Below are positions 1 through 7,518 of a stretch of DNA of 64,000 nucleotides, piece after piece. The number at the start of each line of letters is the position of its first letter. Within the stretch, counting starts at the first letter, position 1. The stretch lies in NCBI GenBank assembly GCA_028345055.1, contig JAOMCO010000001.1:1-64000 (forward strand), given 5' to 3'. Source of the stretch: Candidatus Thioglobus sp. (GTDB taxonomy: Bacteria > Pseudomonadota > Gammaproteobacteria > PS1 > Pseudothioglobaceae). The notes under the pieces are model-generated. The model saw only the letters and a program-made list of their open reading frames with translations. It searched no databases and was not told the DNA's origin. A program made the position numbers and the translations under genes.

Positions 1-25
1 TTTTTAAAAAAATTAAATTTAATAA

Positions 26-283
26 TTAGGCAGTTTGAATTGAAACATATTGACGATTAAACTTACCTTTTTTTTCAAACTGAACTTTACCATCAACAAC
101 AGCAAATAGAGTGTCATCTTTGCCTTTCTTAACATTAGTTCCAGGATGAAACTTCGTGCCCCTTTGACGAACAAGAATATTTCCAGCTAAAACAGACTGG
201 CCCCCAAAGCGCTTAACACCTAGTCTTTTAGATACTGAATCTCTACCGTTATTAGTACTACCGCCAGCTTTTTTATGTGCCAT
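26..283 (-). CDS. rpmA: 50S ribosomal protein L27
   Basis: This is the large-subunit protein whose N-terminus reaches the peptidyl transferase centre. The 85-residue length is normal for the family. The N-terminus [15 protein letters not shown] is the conserved L27 signature, followed by the basic core with GQ, RQRG and FHPG motifs. It lies 10 nt downstream of rplU on the same strand, the usual rplU-rpmA operon. The 25 bases after its stop run off the window, so the next operon gene (often obgE) cannot be seen. Confidence 0.97.
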   Translation of the reverse strand: MAHKKAGGSTNNGRDSVSKRLGVKRFGGQSVLAGNILVRQRGTKFHPGTNVKKGKDDTLFAVVDGKVQFEKKGKFNRQYVSIQTA

Positions 284-293
284 AGATAACTCC

Positions 294-605
294 TTATGCT
301 TTAATTTTGCCGATCTGCACTTCAGTAAACAACTGACGATGTCCTTGTTGCTTCATAGAGTGCTTACGGCGTTTGAATTTAAGAATATGTACTTTTTTGC
401 CTTTACCTTGGGAAATTACTTTAGCCTCAACACTAGCCTTGGCAACCAGAGGAGATCCAACCTTAACCTTATCTCCATCAGCAACCATTAGCACTTCATC
501 AAATGTAACCTTCTTACCAGGCTCAACCTCAAGCTTCTCTATCTTTAGAGTTTCACCTTCAGAAACTCTGTACTGCTTTCCACCTGTTTTAATTACTGCG
601 TACAT
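294..605 (-). CDS. rplU: 50S ribosomal protein L21
   Basis: This 23S rRNA-binding protein of the large subunit has the usual length of 103 residues. It starts with [14 protein letters not shown] and ends with the [14 protein letters not shown] region that marks the family. It is the first gene of the rplU-rpmA operon. The transcript would start in the 119-nt gap shared with the divergent cyclophilin gene, where a TATAAT box sits on this strand at 641-646. Confidence 0.97.
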   Translation of the reverse strand: MYAVIKTGGKQYRVSEGETLKIEKLEVEPGKKVTFDEVLMVADGDKVKVGSPLVAKASVEAKVISQGKGKKVHILKFKRRKHSMKQQGHRQLFTEVQIGKIKA

Positions 606-635
606 AACAAATCCTAATCTGTTTGTAAAAAAAAG

Positions 636-700
636 AGTGAATTATACTTGAACACCGCTCTTAATGAAAGCACTGTTAATGAAATAAGTTATAATTCACT
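636..700. promoter_or_regulatory. Divergent promoter region of rplU and ppiB with an 11-bp inverted repeat
   Basis: The string TATAATTCACT occurs on the plus strand at 690-700 and, as its exact reverse complement, at 636-646. Each copy is placed as a -10 box plus discriminator for the gene it faces: rplU on the minus strand, ppiB on the plus strand. No good -35 match is seen at 16-18 bp for either. The repeat is seen directly; promoter function is inferred. Confidence 0.5.
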
Positions 701-724
701 ATTTCTAATTAACCGAGATTAAGC

Positions 725-1213
725 ATGATTATTCTAGATACTAATATGGGTGAAATTCACATTAATTTAGATATTGAAAAAGCCCCAATTACTGCAAAAA
801 ACTTCACTGACTATGTGGAAGAAGGTTTTTTTGATGGAACTATATTTCATAGGGTCATTCCAAACTTTATGATTCAGGGCGGAGGCATGACTGAGGATAT
901 GAACCAAAAAACAACTAAGGCTAATATTGAAAACGAAGCTAAAAATGGATTAAAGAATGTCAAATACAGTGTTGCAATGGCTAGAACAATGGCTCCACAC
1001 TCTGCAAGCTCACAGTTTTTTATTAACACCAATGACAATCAATTTTTAGACTTTCCTGGACAAGATGGCTGGGGTTATTGTGTCTTCGGAGAAGTTGTAG
1101 CTGGGCAAGACGTCGTTGATAAAATTGAAAAAGTTGAAACAATTAATCTTGGTGGGCATGCCGATGTTCCAGGTGTGTCTGTAATAATCAATAAAGCTTC
1201 AATTGGTGATTAG
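725..1213 (+). CDS. ppiB: Peptidyl-prolyl cis-trans isomerase, cyclophilin type
   Basis: Cyclophilins speed cis-trans isomerisation of X-Pro bonds during protein folding. The 162-residue protein has no signal peptide, so it should be cytoplasmic like E. coli PpiB. Hallmarks visible are FHRVIPNFMIQGG (the catalytic Arg lies here), the SASSQFFIN segment and the GYCVFGEVV strand near the C-terminus. It follows a TATAAT box at 690-695 with a short leader. lpxH follows 34 nt downstream on the same strand. Confidence 0.94.
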   Translation: MIILDTNMGEIHINLDIEKAPITAKNFTDYVEEGFFDGTIFHRVIPNFMIQGGGMTEDMNQKTTKANIENEAKNGLKNVKYSVAMARTMAPHSASSQFFINTNDNQFLDFPGQDGWGYCVFGEVVAGQDVVDKIEKVETINLGGHADVPGVSVIINKASIGD

Positions 1214-1220
1214 TGAGCTA

Positions 1221-1239
1221 TGTTAGAATTTTTCTAACA
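1221..1239 (+). promoter_or_regulatory. Perfect 8-bp hairpin just upstream of lpxH
   Basis: TGTTAGAA, a three-base loop, then TTCTAACA form a perfect stem inside the 34-nt ppiB-lpxH gap, ending 8 nt before the lpxH ATG. No uridine tract follows, so it is a poor intrinsic terminator. It may protect the ppiB message or mask lpxH translation initiation, since lpxH lacks a clear Shine-Dalgarno. Function is inferred. Confidence 0.4.
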
Positions 1240-1247
1240 TTTACCTT

Positions 1248-1955
1248 ATGTATACGACATTAATCATCTCTGACCTTCATCTAACCAATGTAGAGGAAGA
1301 TAAAATTGAATTTTTTGCTTATTTTTGCAAAAAATATGCCTCCAAAGCAGATCAAATATTTATTCTGGGTGATCTTTTCAATACCTGGATTGGAGATGAT
1401 GTATCACTTTTAAGTTATAAAGCAATTATTAGTATTCTTAGAGACTTAAGCCAAAACACAAAAGTCTTTGTAATGATCGGTAATCGTGATTTTTTACTTT
1501 CAAAACAGTTTGAATTAGAGTCAGGTTGCGAACTTATAGATGAGCCATATATTCTCGATCTAAATTCAAAGAAATTTCTCTTAATACATGGTGATAGTCT
1601 CTGCACAGATGACTTAAACTACCAAAAGTTAAAAAGAGTATTAAGAAATCCAATAATTCAGTTCATATTTTTAAATCTGTCCAAAAATTTACGACTTAAA
1701 TTAACTGGCCAGCTGCGAAAGAAAAGTATTGAGGCGCAGAGCTATAAAACTGAGGAATTAATGGATGTAAATTTAACAACTACCAATTTACTAATGTCAG
1801 ACTATCCTGGTTATGATCTTATTCATGGCCATACTCATAGACAAAACACTCATATTGAAGAGAAATATACTAGGCATGTTCTTGGTGACTGGTCAAACAC
1901 AAGTGGGAATGCCATAAAGATTACAGATAAACTAGAGTGGCTTGAAATCAACTGA
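1248..1955 (+). CDS. lpxH: UDP-2,3-diacylglucosamine diphosphatase LpxH
   Basis: LpxH hydrolyses UDP-2,3-diacylglucosamine to lipid X and UMP, the fourth step of lipid A synthesis, at the inner membrane face. The 235-residue protein carries the metallophosphoesterase ligands in order: SDLHL (D9, H11), GDLFNTWIGDD (D42), GNRDF (N79), HGD (H114) and a C-terminal HGHTHR. The length matches the family. Its last 24 bases overlap the 3' end of the convergent exoribonuclease gene. It shows that the cell makes lipid A. Confidence 0.95.
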   Translation: MYTTLIISDLHLTNVEEDKIEFFAYFCKKYASKADQIFILGDLFNTWIGDDVSLLSYKAIISILRDLSQNTKVFVMIGNRDFLLSKQFELESGCELIDEPYILDLNSKKFLLIHGDSLCTDDLNYQKLKRVLRNPIIQFIFLNLSKNLRLKLTGQLRKKSIEAQSYKTEELMDVNLTTTNLLMSDYPGYDLIHGHTHRQNTHIEEKYTRHVLGDWSNTSGNAIKITDKLEWLEIN

Positions 1956-3743
1956 TCTTTCAAAAAGATTGATTGAACTTATTTTTAACTCAATCTTATC
2001 TTCCAATTCGACCTTTGTCTTAAGTTTAATTTGAGTAATCATTGCAAATTCAGGGATCATTAATAGAGCTTTATTTCTATTGATCTCAACAACGGTCCCC
2101 TTACCCTCCCAGTTTATATTCTGCTTAAAATATAAACATCTAAAGTGCTCAATACTCTGACGAGTTGCCTTGTTAATTTTTGACATTGATGAATTAATAG
2201 CTTTAATTTTTCCTTTGATTTCATTTTCATTTAAAAGTTCCAGTTTAGATATGTAACGAACGAGTTGCTGCTGGACTATTAAATCCATATAGCGTCTCAT
2301 AGGACTTGTCACCCTTATGTATGCATTTAAGCCCAGGCCAGCATGAAGAGATGGCTTTACTGATAACTTAGATCGACTAAAGCCTTTTGCGGCCTCAAAT
2401 GCCTTTGATAAAGAGAGATTATTTATATTCTCAATTATGTCATCGGAAAACTTCCCTCTTTCTTGTAAAAGATACGGCATTGGTATATTGTTTTCAATCG
2501 AAAACTGAGCAATTACACGTCCTGCCAAGATCATCATTTCTGACACCATCTCTCTGCTCTCACACTCTTGTTGTTGATAGACAAAAACATTTTGATCTTT
2601 AACCTTAATATCAGTTTTTGGAAGGTCAAGTTTTATTGCACCTTTACTATCTCTGAACTTCTTATGATCTTTTGCAATTTCATTAAGCTTTGATAAAGAG
2701 GTATTTTCTCCTAATACCCTTTCAGCCTCATCATAGCTCATTTTTGTGGCCTTTATTTCGCTTATATAAATCTGAATATCACTTATTTTAAAGTCGTTCA
2801 ATAAAAACCCAACTGAAACTGCATTAGATATCTCACCAATTCCAAGGGAGCATGCTTCAGAAATTTTTGGAGGAAGCATATGAAGAATTTGGTTAGGTAG
2901 ATATAGGTTTGATACTCTTTTTTGAGCATACAAATCTAGATCACTATTACTGTCAACATAACTTGCAACATCTGCAATATGAATCCAGACTCGATCACAC
3001 TCAATACTTATTGCATCATCTGCATCACTTGAATCACTGTTATCTATAGCAAAACAAGTTAGATGAGTTAAATCTTTTCTGTCTATTTCTTTGTACTTAA
3101 AATCTAAATCTTTATCAGCATAAATTCTATTTCTTTGTGGATATGGATTATTAAAATCAGACCAATATTTTATTTTAACGAGAAGCTGATGTGCATTTTC
3201 TGGAGTATTTTCAATAGAAAGTGCGCTCATTGCCTTTGAGTGCTTTGATTGATCTAATGCAACCTGTTCTATTTCATGAATCCAATTGAGATCAATATTA
3301 TCATAAGAATCTTTTCTTAAATTATTGATACACCTTTGGATGCTTTCATCTTCTAAAGCTTTTTCTTTTCTACTTAATCTAATTGTTTCAATCTGATCTA
3401 AGGGCCTTATAACTAAAGCATCTTTATTCCAAAAAAAATATAATCCATCCTCAGACATTAAATAAACAAACCAGGCATTTTGACTCGTATATTCATCAAA
3501 AAGCCATTCAGTAAGCTCTTTAAGTGATAAAGATTCAACATCTAAGTCATTTAGAATTGAAGTATCAACTTCGGGACAATCACTATGAACCGATGAAAAG
3601 TTTGGATGAATGCATCGGAAATCCTTCTCTCTTACTTTTTGAGAACTTCCATCTGAAAAACTAATCTCATACTTATGGGTTGTTGAAGAAACAACATGAG
3701 CTGGTTTACCTTTATATGCAACGAGCGCACCTATTTTTGACAA
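1932..3743 (-). CDS. RNase II/RNase R family 3'-5' exoribonuclease
   Basis: The RNB catalytic domain is clear: a CFAIDNSDSSDADDAI segment carries the acidic metal-binding cluster at about residues 230-248, with RVTSPMRRYMDL further on (about 480-492). At 603 residues it is shorter than RNase R and nearer RNase II. It has its own small N-terminal domain (IGALVAYKGKPAHVV) instead of classic cold-shock domains, and only a short C-terminal RNA-binding part. I chose the TTG at 3743 because GGAG lies 6 nt before it; another TTG at 3755 lacks such a site, and there is no ATG. Whether it acts as RNase II or RNase R is unknown. The 3' end overlaps lpxH. Confidence 0.9.
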   Translation of the reverse strand: MSKIGALVAYKGKPAHVVSSTTHKYEISFSDGSSQKVREKDFRCIHPNFSSVHSDCPEVDTSILNDLDVESLSLKELTEWLFDEYTSQNAWFVYLMSEDGLYFFWNKDALVIRPLDQIETIRLSRKEKALEDESIQRCINNLRKDSYDNIDLNWIHEIEQVALDQSKHSKAMSALSIENTPENAHQLLVKIKYWSDFNNPYPQRNRIYADKDLDFKYKEIDRKDLTHLTCFAIDNSDSSDADDAISIECDRVWIHIADVASYVDSNSDLDLYAQKRVSNLYLPNQILHMLPPKISEACSLGIGEISNAVSVGFLLNDFKISDIQIYISEIKATKMSYDEAERVLGENTSLSKLNEIAKDHKKFRDSKGAIKLDLPKTDIKVKDQNVFVYQQQECESREMVSEMMILAGRVIAQFSIENNIPMPYLLQERGKFSDDIIENINNLSLSKAFEAAKGFSRSKLSVKPSLHAGLGLNAYIRVTSPMRRYMDLIVQQQLVRYISKLELLNENEIKGKIKAINSSMSKINKATRQSIEHFRCLYFKQNINWEGKGTVVEINRNKALLMIPEFAMITQIKLKTKVELEDKIELKISSINLFERSVDFKPL

Positions 3744-3785
3744 GACTTTCTCCAATTTCTAAATTTAATCCATCTAGAATCGCCA

Positions 3786-4445
3786 TTACCTCTCAGTTTG
3801 CTTCTCTTTGATGTGCTTACTTAACATTAAAACCGTAATTACTATCAATACAAGAGTAAGTCCTAAGGTTCCAAACAATTTAAAATTCACCCATGCTTCC
3901 TCCGAGCTCTGCGCTGAAATACATAGATTTTCTAGTGGAGTTTGAGTGCAGTCAAAGTTAGCTAAGTCTATTTTTGGATCAATCTGGACTCCTCCATTCA
4001 AAAATTGATTTCTTGCACTCAGAGCAGTATTTACAAAAAAAGCATTAATTGCAGCAATAATAATAAAGCCAAGACTCCAAAACCATGTCAGATTAACCCA
4101 TGTGTTTCTTGGCAACTGAAGCTCCTTGCCCATCATTCTCTCCAACAAGGTTTTGCTTCCAACATAGTTGCTCCCAATGAGAACTGCTGCGAATATAACA
4201 TACAAGACACTGACCTTCCACATAACAAATGCTGGATCTCTAAGAATAATACTAATTCCTCCAAATACCACCAGAAGTGCAAAAGTGAGGACCTGTGAAG
4301 TAACAAATTTTCCAGTAGTAAATCTTGAGTACATAATTTGTACAAATGTCGAAGCAATCATTGCATAGATTGCCGCATAAAGACCATAGTATTTATAGAC
4401 TATGAAAAACAAGATGATAGGCCCAAAATCTAACAAAAACTTCAT
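3786..4445 (-). CDS. yciB: YciB/IspZ-type inner membrane septation protein
   Basis: YciB is an inner membrane protein linked to cell envelope synthesis and septation. The N-terminus MKFLLDFGPIILFFIVYKYYG is the family hallmark and about five to six hydrophobic segments follow. At 219 residues it is longer than E. coli YciB (179). The extra length is a hydrophilic insert at about residues 139-182, containing Cys166 and Cys175, just before the conserved EEAWVNFKLFG segment. It lies 6 nt after the small PP0621-type gene and may be cotranscribed with it. Confidence 0.9.
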   Translation of the reverse strand: MKFLLDFGPIILFFIVYKYYGLYAAIYAMIASTFVQIMYSRFTTGKFVTSQVLTFALLVVFGGISIILRDPAFVMWKVSVLYVIFAAVLIGSNYVGSKTLLERMMGKELQLPRNTWVNLTWFWSLGFIIIAAINAFFVNTALSARNQFLNGGVQIDPKIDLANFDCTQTPLENLCISAQSSEEAWVNFKLFGTLGLTLVLIVITVLMLSKHIKEKQTER

Positions 4446-4451
4446 ATTAAT

Positions 4452-4658
4452 TTACTCCATATGCTCTTTAGAACAATAATTTTTACCATTTTTTACAATA
4501 ATATCTGACTCAGGAACATGAGTGTCACATACATCACAAGCAATCATTTTTTGACCTTTAACATTCTTTGAATTTGAAGGATTATTAAGCCTAAACCTCT
4601 TCATTAAGCTAAACCCAATCCAACCTAAAAGCAGAACTAAAATTAATTTAATGAACAA
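4452..4658 (-). CDS. PP0621 family small membrane-anchored zinc-ribbon protein
   Basis: This short protein of unknown function has one N-terminal membrane helix (IKLILVLLLGWIGFSL) and then a soluble zinc-ribbon-like part: CDVC, THVPESD, and NYCSKEH near the C-terminus. That layout is the PP0621 family pattern. I place the start at the TTG at 4658, because AAGG lies 7 nt upstream; a TTG five codons earlier lacks a ribosome site. The next gene, yciB, begins 6 nt later. The family assignment is from memory of the motif; the role is not known. Confidence 0.75.
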   Translation of the reverse strand: MFIKLILVLLLGWIGFSLMKRFRLNNPSNSKNVKGQKMIACDVCDTHVPESDIIVKNGKNYCSKEHME

Positions 4659-4812
4659 AGCTTCGCCTTTCAAATTTAAAAACTAATTGTAAATTTTACA
4701 TAATTATTGTGATCCCATATTAAAGGGTTAATACACTTAATAAAATATAAGAGAAACTAATTTAAATCATCTATACTGATTGCTCATAATTTGAATTCAA
4801 TTATTTTGATAT

Positions 4813-5730
4813 ATGAATCGAGAAAATTATATAAGCTCATCGGGCGCTCAATTAAATCTCTATAGCCTAATTCCAACTAAAGAAGTCAAGGCCATCATTC
4901 ATATTGCACATGGAATGGTAGAGCATGCATTTAGATATTCTCGATTTGCTAATGAGTTATGTAATTCAGGTTACGCGATTTATATTCATGATATAAGAGG
5001 TCATGGCTATACAAAAGCTCAAGATTCGCCCCAAGGGGTCTTCGCAAAATCTAATGGTTTTGAATTGATTTTAAAAGATCAGAATGATGTAATTATGCTT
5101 GCAAAAAAGAGACATCCTGACAAGCCAGTTATTTGTTTTGGTCACTCACTTGGTTCAATCATTAATTTAAATTTTGCTATACGCTATTCTGAGCAAGTAA
5201 ATGGCTTAGCATGTTGGAATAGTGGAATTGAAACAGGAATACTTCCGCGAGCTTCAAGAATAATCTTATTTATAGAGTCATTCTTTAGAAATCCTAATTT
5301 GCCTAGCTTAATCGCCTGGAAGCTTTCTTTTGAATCTTGGAATTCAAAATTTAAACCAAACCGCACAGATTATGATTGGCTTTCTCAAGATAAAAATGAA
5401 GTAGATCTTTATGTAGATGACCCGCTTTGTGGATTTGAAGCGTCCATTTCAATGTGGAGAGATATCTTGGATGGTGTTTTTTTTGCAGGTAATAAAAAAA
5501 ATTTAATTAAGCTAAATAAACAACTTCCAGTGCACATTGTTGGAGGTGCCTCTGACCCATGCACTAATAATGGTAAAGATATGAAAAAGCTATTAGTAAA
5601 GCTTAAAAATAATGGTCTTTCAGACGTTACCTGCAATATTCTGAGTGGCACTCGCCATGAAAGCTTAAATGAAATTAATCGAGATAAAACAACAAATCAA
5701 TTTATTGATTGGCTTCAATCAAGATTTTAA
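4813..5730 (+). CDS. Alpha/beta hydrolase, monoacylglycerol lipase-like (serine aminopeptidase S33 fold)
   Basis: The protein shows the Hydrolase_4 pattern: HGMVEHAFRY near residue 33, DIRGHG near 60, and the nucleophile elbow GHSLGS with Ser112. A late TRHESLNE gives the catalytic His282, and an Asp around 247 (GASDPC) can complete the triad. There is no signal peptide, so it should be cytoplasmic. The 305-residue length fits monoglyceride lipases and lysophospholipases; the real substrate cannot be read from sequence. It stands alone between divergent and tRNA genes, with no clear Shine-Dalgarno before the ATG. Confidence 0.85.
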   Translation: MNRENYISSSGAQLNLYSLIPTKEVKAIIHIAHGMVEHAFRYSRFANELCNSGYAIYIHDIRGHGYTKAQDSPQGVFAKSNGFELILKDQNDVIMLAKKRHPDKPVICFGHSLGSIINLNFAIRYSEQVNGLACWNSGIETGILPRASRIILFIESFFRNPNLPSLIAWKLSFESWNSKFKPNRTDYDWLSQDKNEVDLYVDDPLCGFEASISMWRDILDGVFFAGNKKNLIKLNKQLPVHIVGGASDPCTNNGKDMKKLLVKLKNNGLSDVTCNILSGTRHESLNEINRDKTTNQFIDWLQSRF

Positions 5731-5810
5731 ATTTGGCAAAATCTGGATTCATAATTGATAAAAAAATTATTATCCATAGTATATAATTTCCCGTTCTCCA
5801 AAGCTTCTCA

Positions 5811-5899
5811 GCCCGGGTGGTGAAATTGGTAGACACACAGGACTTAAAATCCTGCGGAGGTTAAACTCCGTGCCGGTTCGATTCCGGCTCCGGGCACCA
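5811..5899 (+). tRNA. tRNA-Leu (anticodon UAA)
   Basis: The acceptor arm GCCCGGG pairs with the 3' TCCGGGC (one G-U pair), followed by A and an encoded CCA. The anticodon stem CAGGA/TCCTG encloses loop CTTAAAA, giving anticodon UAA, which reads UUA and UUG. A long variable arm (CGGAGG...CTCCG) marks a class II tRNA, and the T loop contains GGTTCGATTCC. A TATAAT at 5782-5787 and TTGATA at 5755-5760 lie upstream, although their 21-bp spacing is too long for a standard pair. It faces the convergent FAD oxidase gene. Confidence 0.97.
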
Positions 5900-5909
5900 T
5901 TTTATTCTC

Positions 5910-7331
5910 CTATAAAACTTTTCCAGGATTCATTATATTTTTTGGATCAAGAGTTTTTTTTATAAGTTGCATTAATTCAATCTCGGATTGAGAGCAATAT
6001 TTCTTTAATTCACTTTTTTTTGCCTGGCCTATTCCATGTTCTGCGCTATAACTTCCATCAAGTTGCATAGTCAGATCATATAGTGATGATTTAATTTTAT
6101 CCTTAATCTTAAAAAATTCATTTGAAAATTCTTCTTCTGAGTTGAATAAATAATAATGTAGATTACCATCCCCAATATGTCCAAAAATATATGATTTTAA
6201 ATTTAGCGGCAGTTGAGCACAAATTTTTTCAGCTTTTTCAATTAACTCTTTAAGTTTTGATATTGGAACAGATATATCAAAAGTAACAAAATCACCATTG
6301 GTTTTAAGTAAGTCAGGCAATGACTCTCGAAAATTCCAAAACTGTACAGATTGACTTTCATTTGAAGCAACAATAGCATCTATGATATCACCGCTCTCAA
6401 TAGAATTAGAAATGGCATCTTCTAACAATGCCAATAAATTATCACCTTTTCGACTTGATGAGAGCTCAACCAACGCATAGTGATTATATTTTTTGTTAAA
6501 AATATCATTAACTTTTAATTGTTTCATTAATAAATCAATACAATTCTTATCCATATATTCAAAAGCGGTAATACTATCTCCAGTCTTTACTCTGAGATTT
6601 GCTAAAGCATTGACTGTTGACTCAATATTCGGCAGGGCTAAAATCGATGAGACATTATTTTCTGTAACTGGGAATAGCTTAATTACTGCCTTTGTAATTA
6701 TTCCCAAGGTTCCTTCTGAACCCATAAATAATTGCTTAACATCATATCCTGTATTATCTTTTCTTAACTGCTTAAGGCTGTTAATGATTGATCCATCAGC
6801 TAAAACAACCTCAAGCCCAAGAACAAGTTCTTTAGCATTCCCGTAATGGAGCACTCCAGTCCCACCTGCATTAGTTGCAAGATTTCCACCAATTTGACAG
6901 GAGCCTTCTGCTGCAAGACTTAAGGGAAAAATTCTATTTTTTTTAAGCGCTGTATCCTGAATATTAGAAAGGATACAGCCAGCTTCAACTGTCATTGTGT
7001 AATTAACTGGATCAATATCCAATATAGTATTCATTTTTTCCAAGGAAATGATTACCTCATCACCTGAGGCGCTAGGAACACTTCCTCCCACTAGTCCTGT
7101 ATTCCCTCCTTGAGGCACAACTTGAACACTATTTTTATTGCAGATCGCTAATATTTCTGAAACTATTTTTGTAGAGGTAGGCTTTAAAATTAGTGGAGAT
7201 ATTCCGCTAAAATGATTACGCCAGTCACTAAGATAGGCATTCATATTTTTAACATCATCAATAAAATTATTTTCACCAACAATAACCTTTAATTGGTCAA
7301 TAATCTCATTAGAAATATTAGATTTATTCAT
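5910..7331 (-). CDS. FAD-binding oxidase, GlcD/D-2-hydroxyacid dehydrogenase type
   Basis: This is a 473-residue FAD-linked oxidoreductase of the vanillyl-alcohol-oxidase fold. The FAD-binding segment VVPQGGNTGLVGGSVP (about residues 72-87) is followed by the FAD-linked oxidase C-terminal domain ending in AEHGIGQAKK and DPKNIMNPGKVL. Relatives oxidise D-2-hydroxyglutarate, D-lactate or glycolate and pass electrons to the quinone pool or a flavoprotein. No glcE or glcF partner is next to it, which favours a single-subunit D-2-hydroxyglutarate or D-lactate enzyme over glycolate oxidase. It is divergent from the nucleobase permease. Confidence 0.88.
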   Translation of the reverse strand: MNKSNISNEIIDQLKVIVGENNFIDDVKNMNAYLSDWRNHFSGISPLILKPTSTKIVSEILAICNKNSVQVVPQGGNTGLVGGSVPSASGDEVIISLEKMNTILDIDPVNYTMTVEAGCILSNIQDTALKKNRIFPLSLAAEGSCQIGGNLATNAGGTGVLHYGNAKELVLGLEVVLADGSIINSLKQLRKDNTGYDVKQLFMGSEGTLGIITKAVIKLFPVTENNVSSILALPNIESTVNALANLRVKTGDSITAFEYMDKNCIDLLMKQLKVNDIFNKKYNHYALVELSSSRKGDNLLALLEDAISNSIESGDIIDAIVASNESQSVQFWNFRESLPDLLKTNGDFVTFDISVPISKLKELIEKAEKICAQLPLNLKSYIFGHIGDGNLHYYLFNSEEEFSNEFFKIKDKIKSSLYDLTMQLDGSYSAEHGIGQAKKSELKKYCSQSEIELMQLIKKTLDPKNIMNPGKVL

Positions 7332-7465
7332 AAATATTATTTATATTAATTTGGTTAGCATAAATACTAATTTTATACCCTAAAAAAAAAATTCACTATT
7401 CAATAAAAATTTATAAAAAAATATAAATGGTTTATAAAGAACCATAAAAAAACTGGTAGTATGTA

Positions 7466-7491
7466 AATTGTCAATAATTATTTTGACAATT
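7466..7491. promoter_or_regulatory. 9-bp perfect inverted repeat upstream of the NCS2 permease
   Basis: AATTGTCAA and TTGACAATT are separated by 8 bp and end 27 nt before the permease ATG. A second, shorter repeat (ATGGTT...AACCAT, 7427-7445) lies just upstream. Two stacked repeats in the gap between divergent genes look like regulator binding sites. No known operator consensus is recognised and the DNA is A+T-rich, so the function is tentative. Confidence 0.35.
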
Positions 7492-7518
7492 ATCTTATCA
7501 ACTTAAAGGGGAGTTAAT

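Noticed and set aside
7483-7511. TTGACA in the inverted repeat as a -35 box for the NCS2 permease.
   Set aside because: No -10-like hexamer lies 16-18 bp downstream; that position holds the ribosome site.
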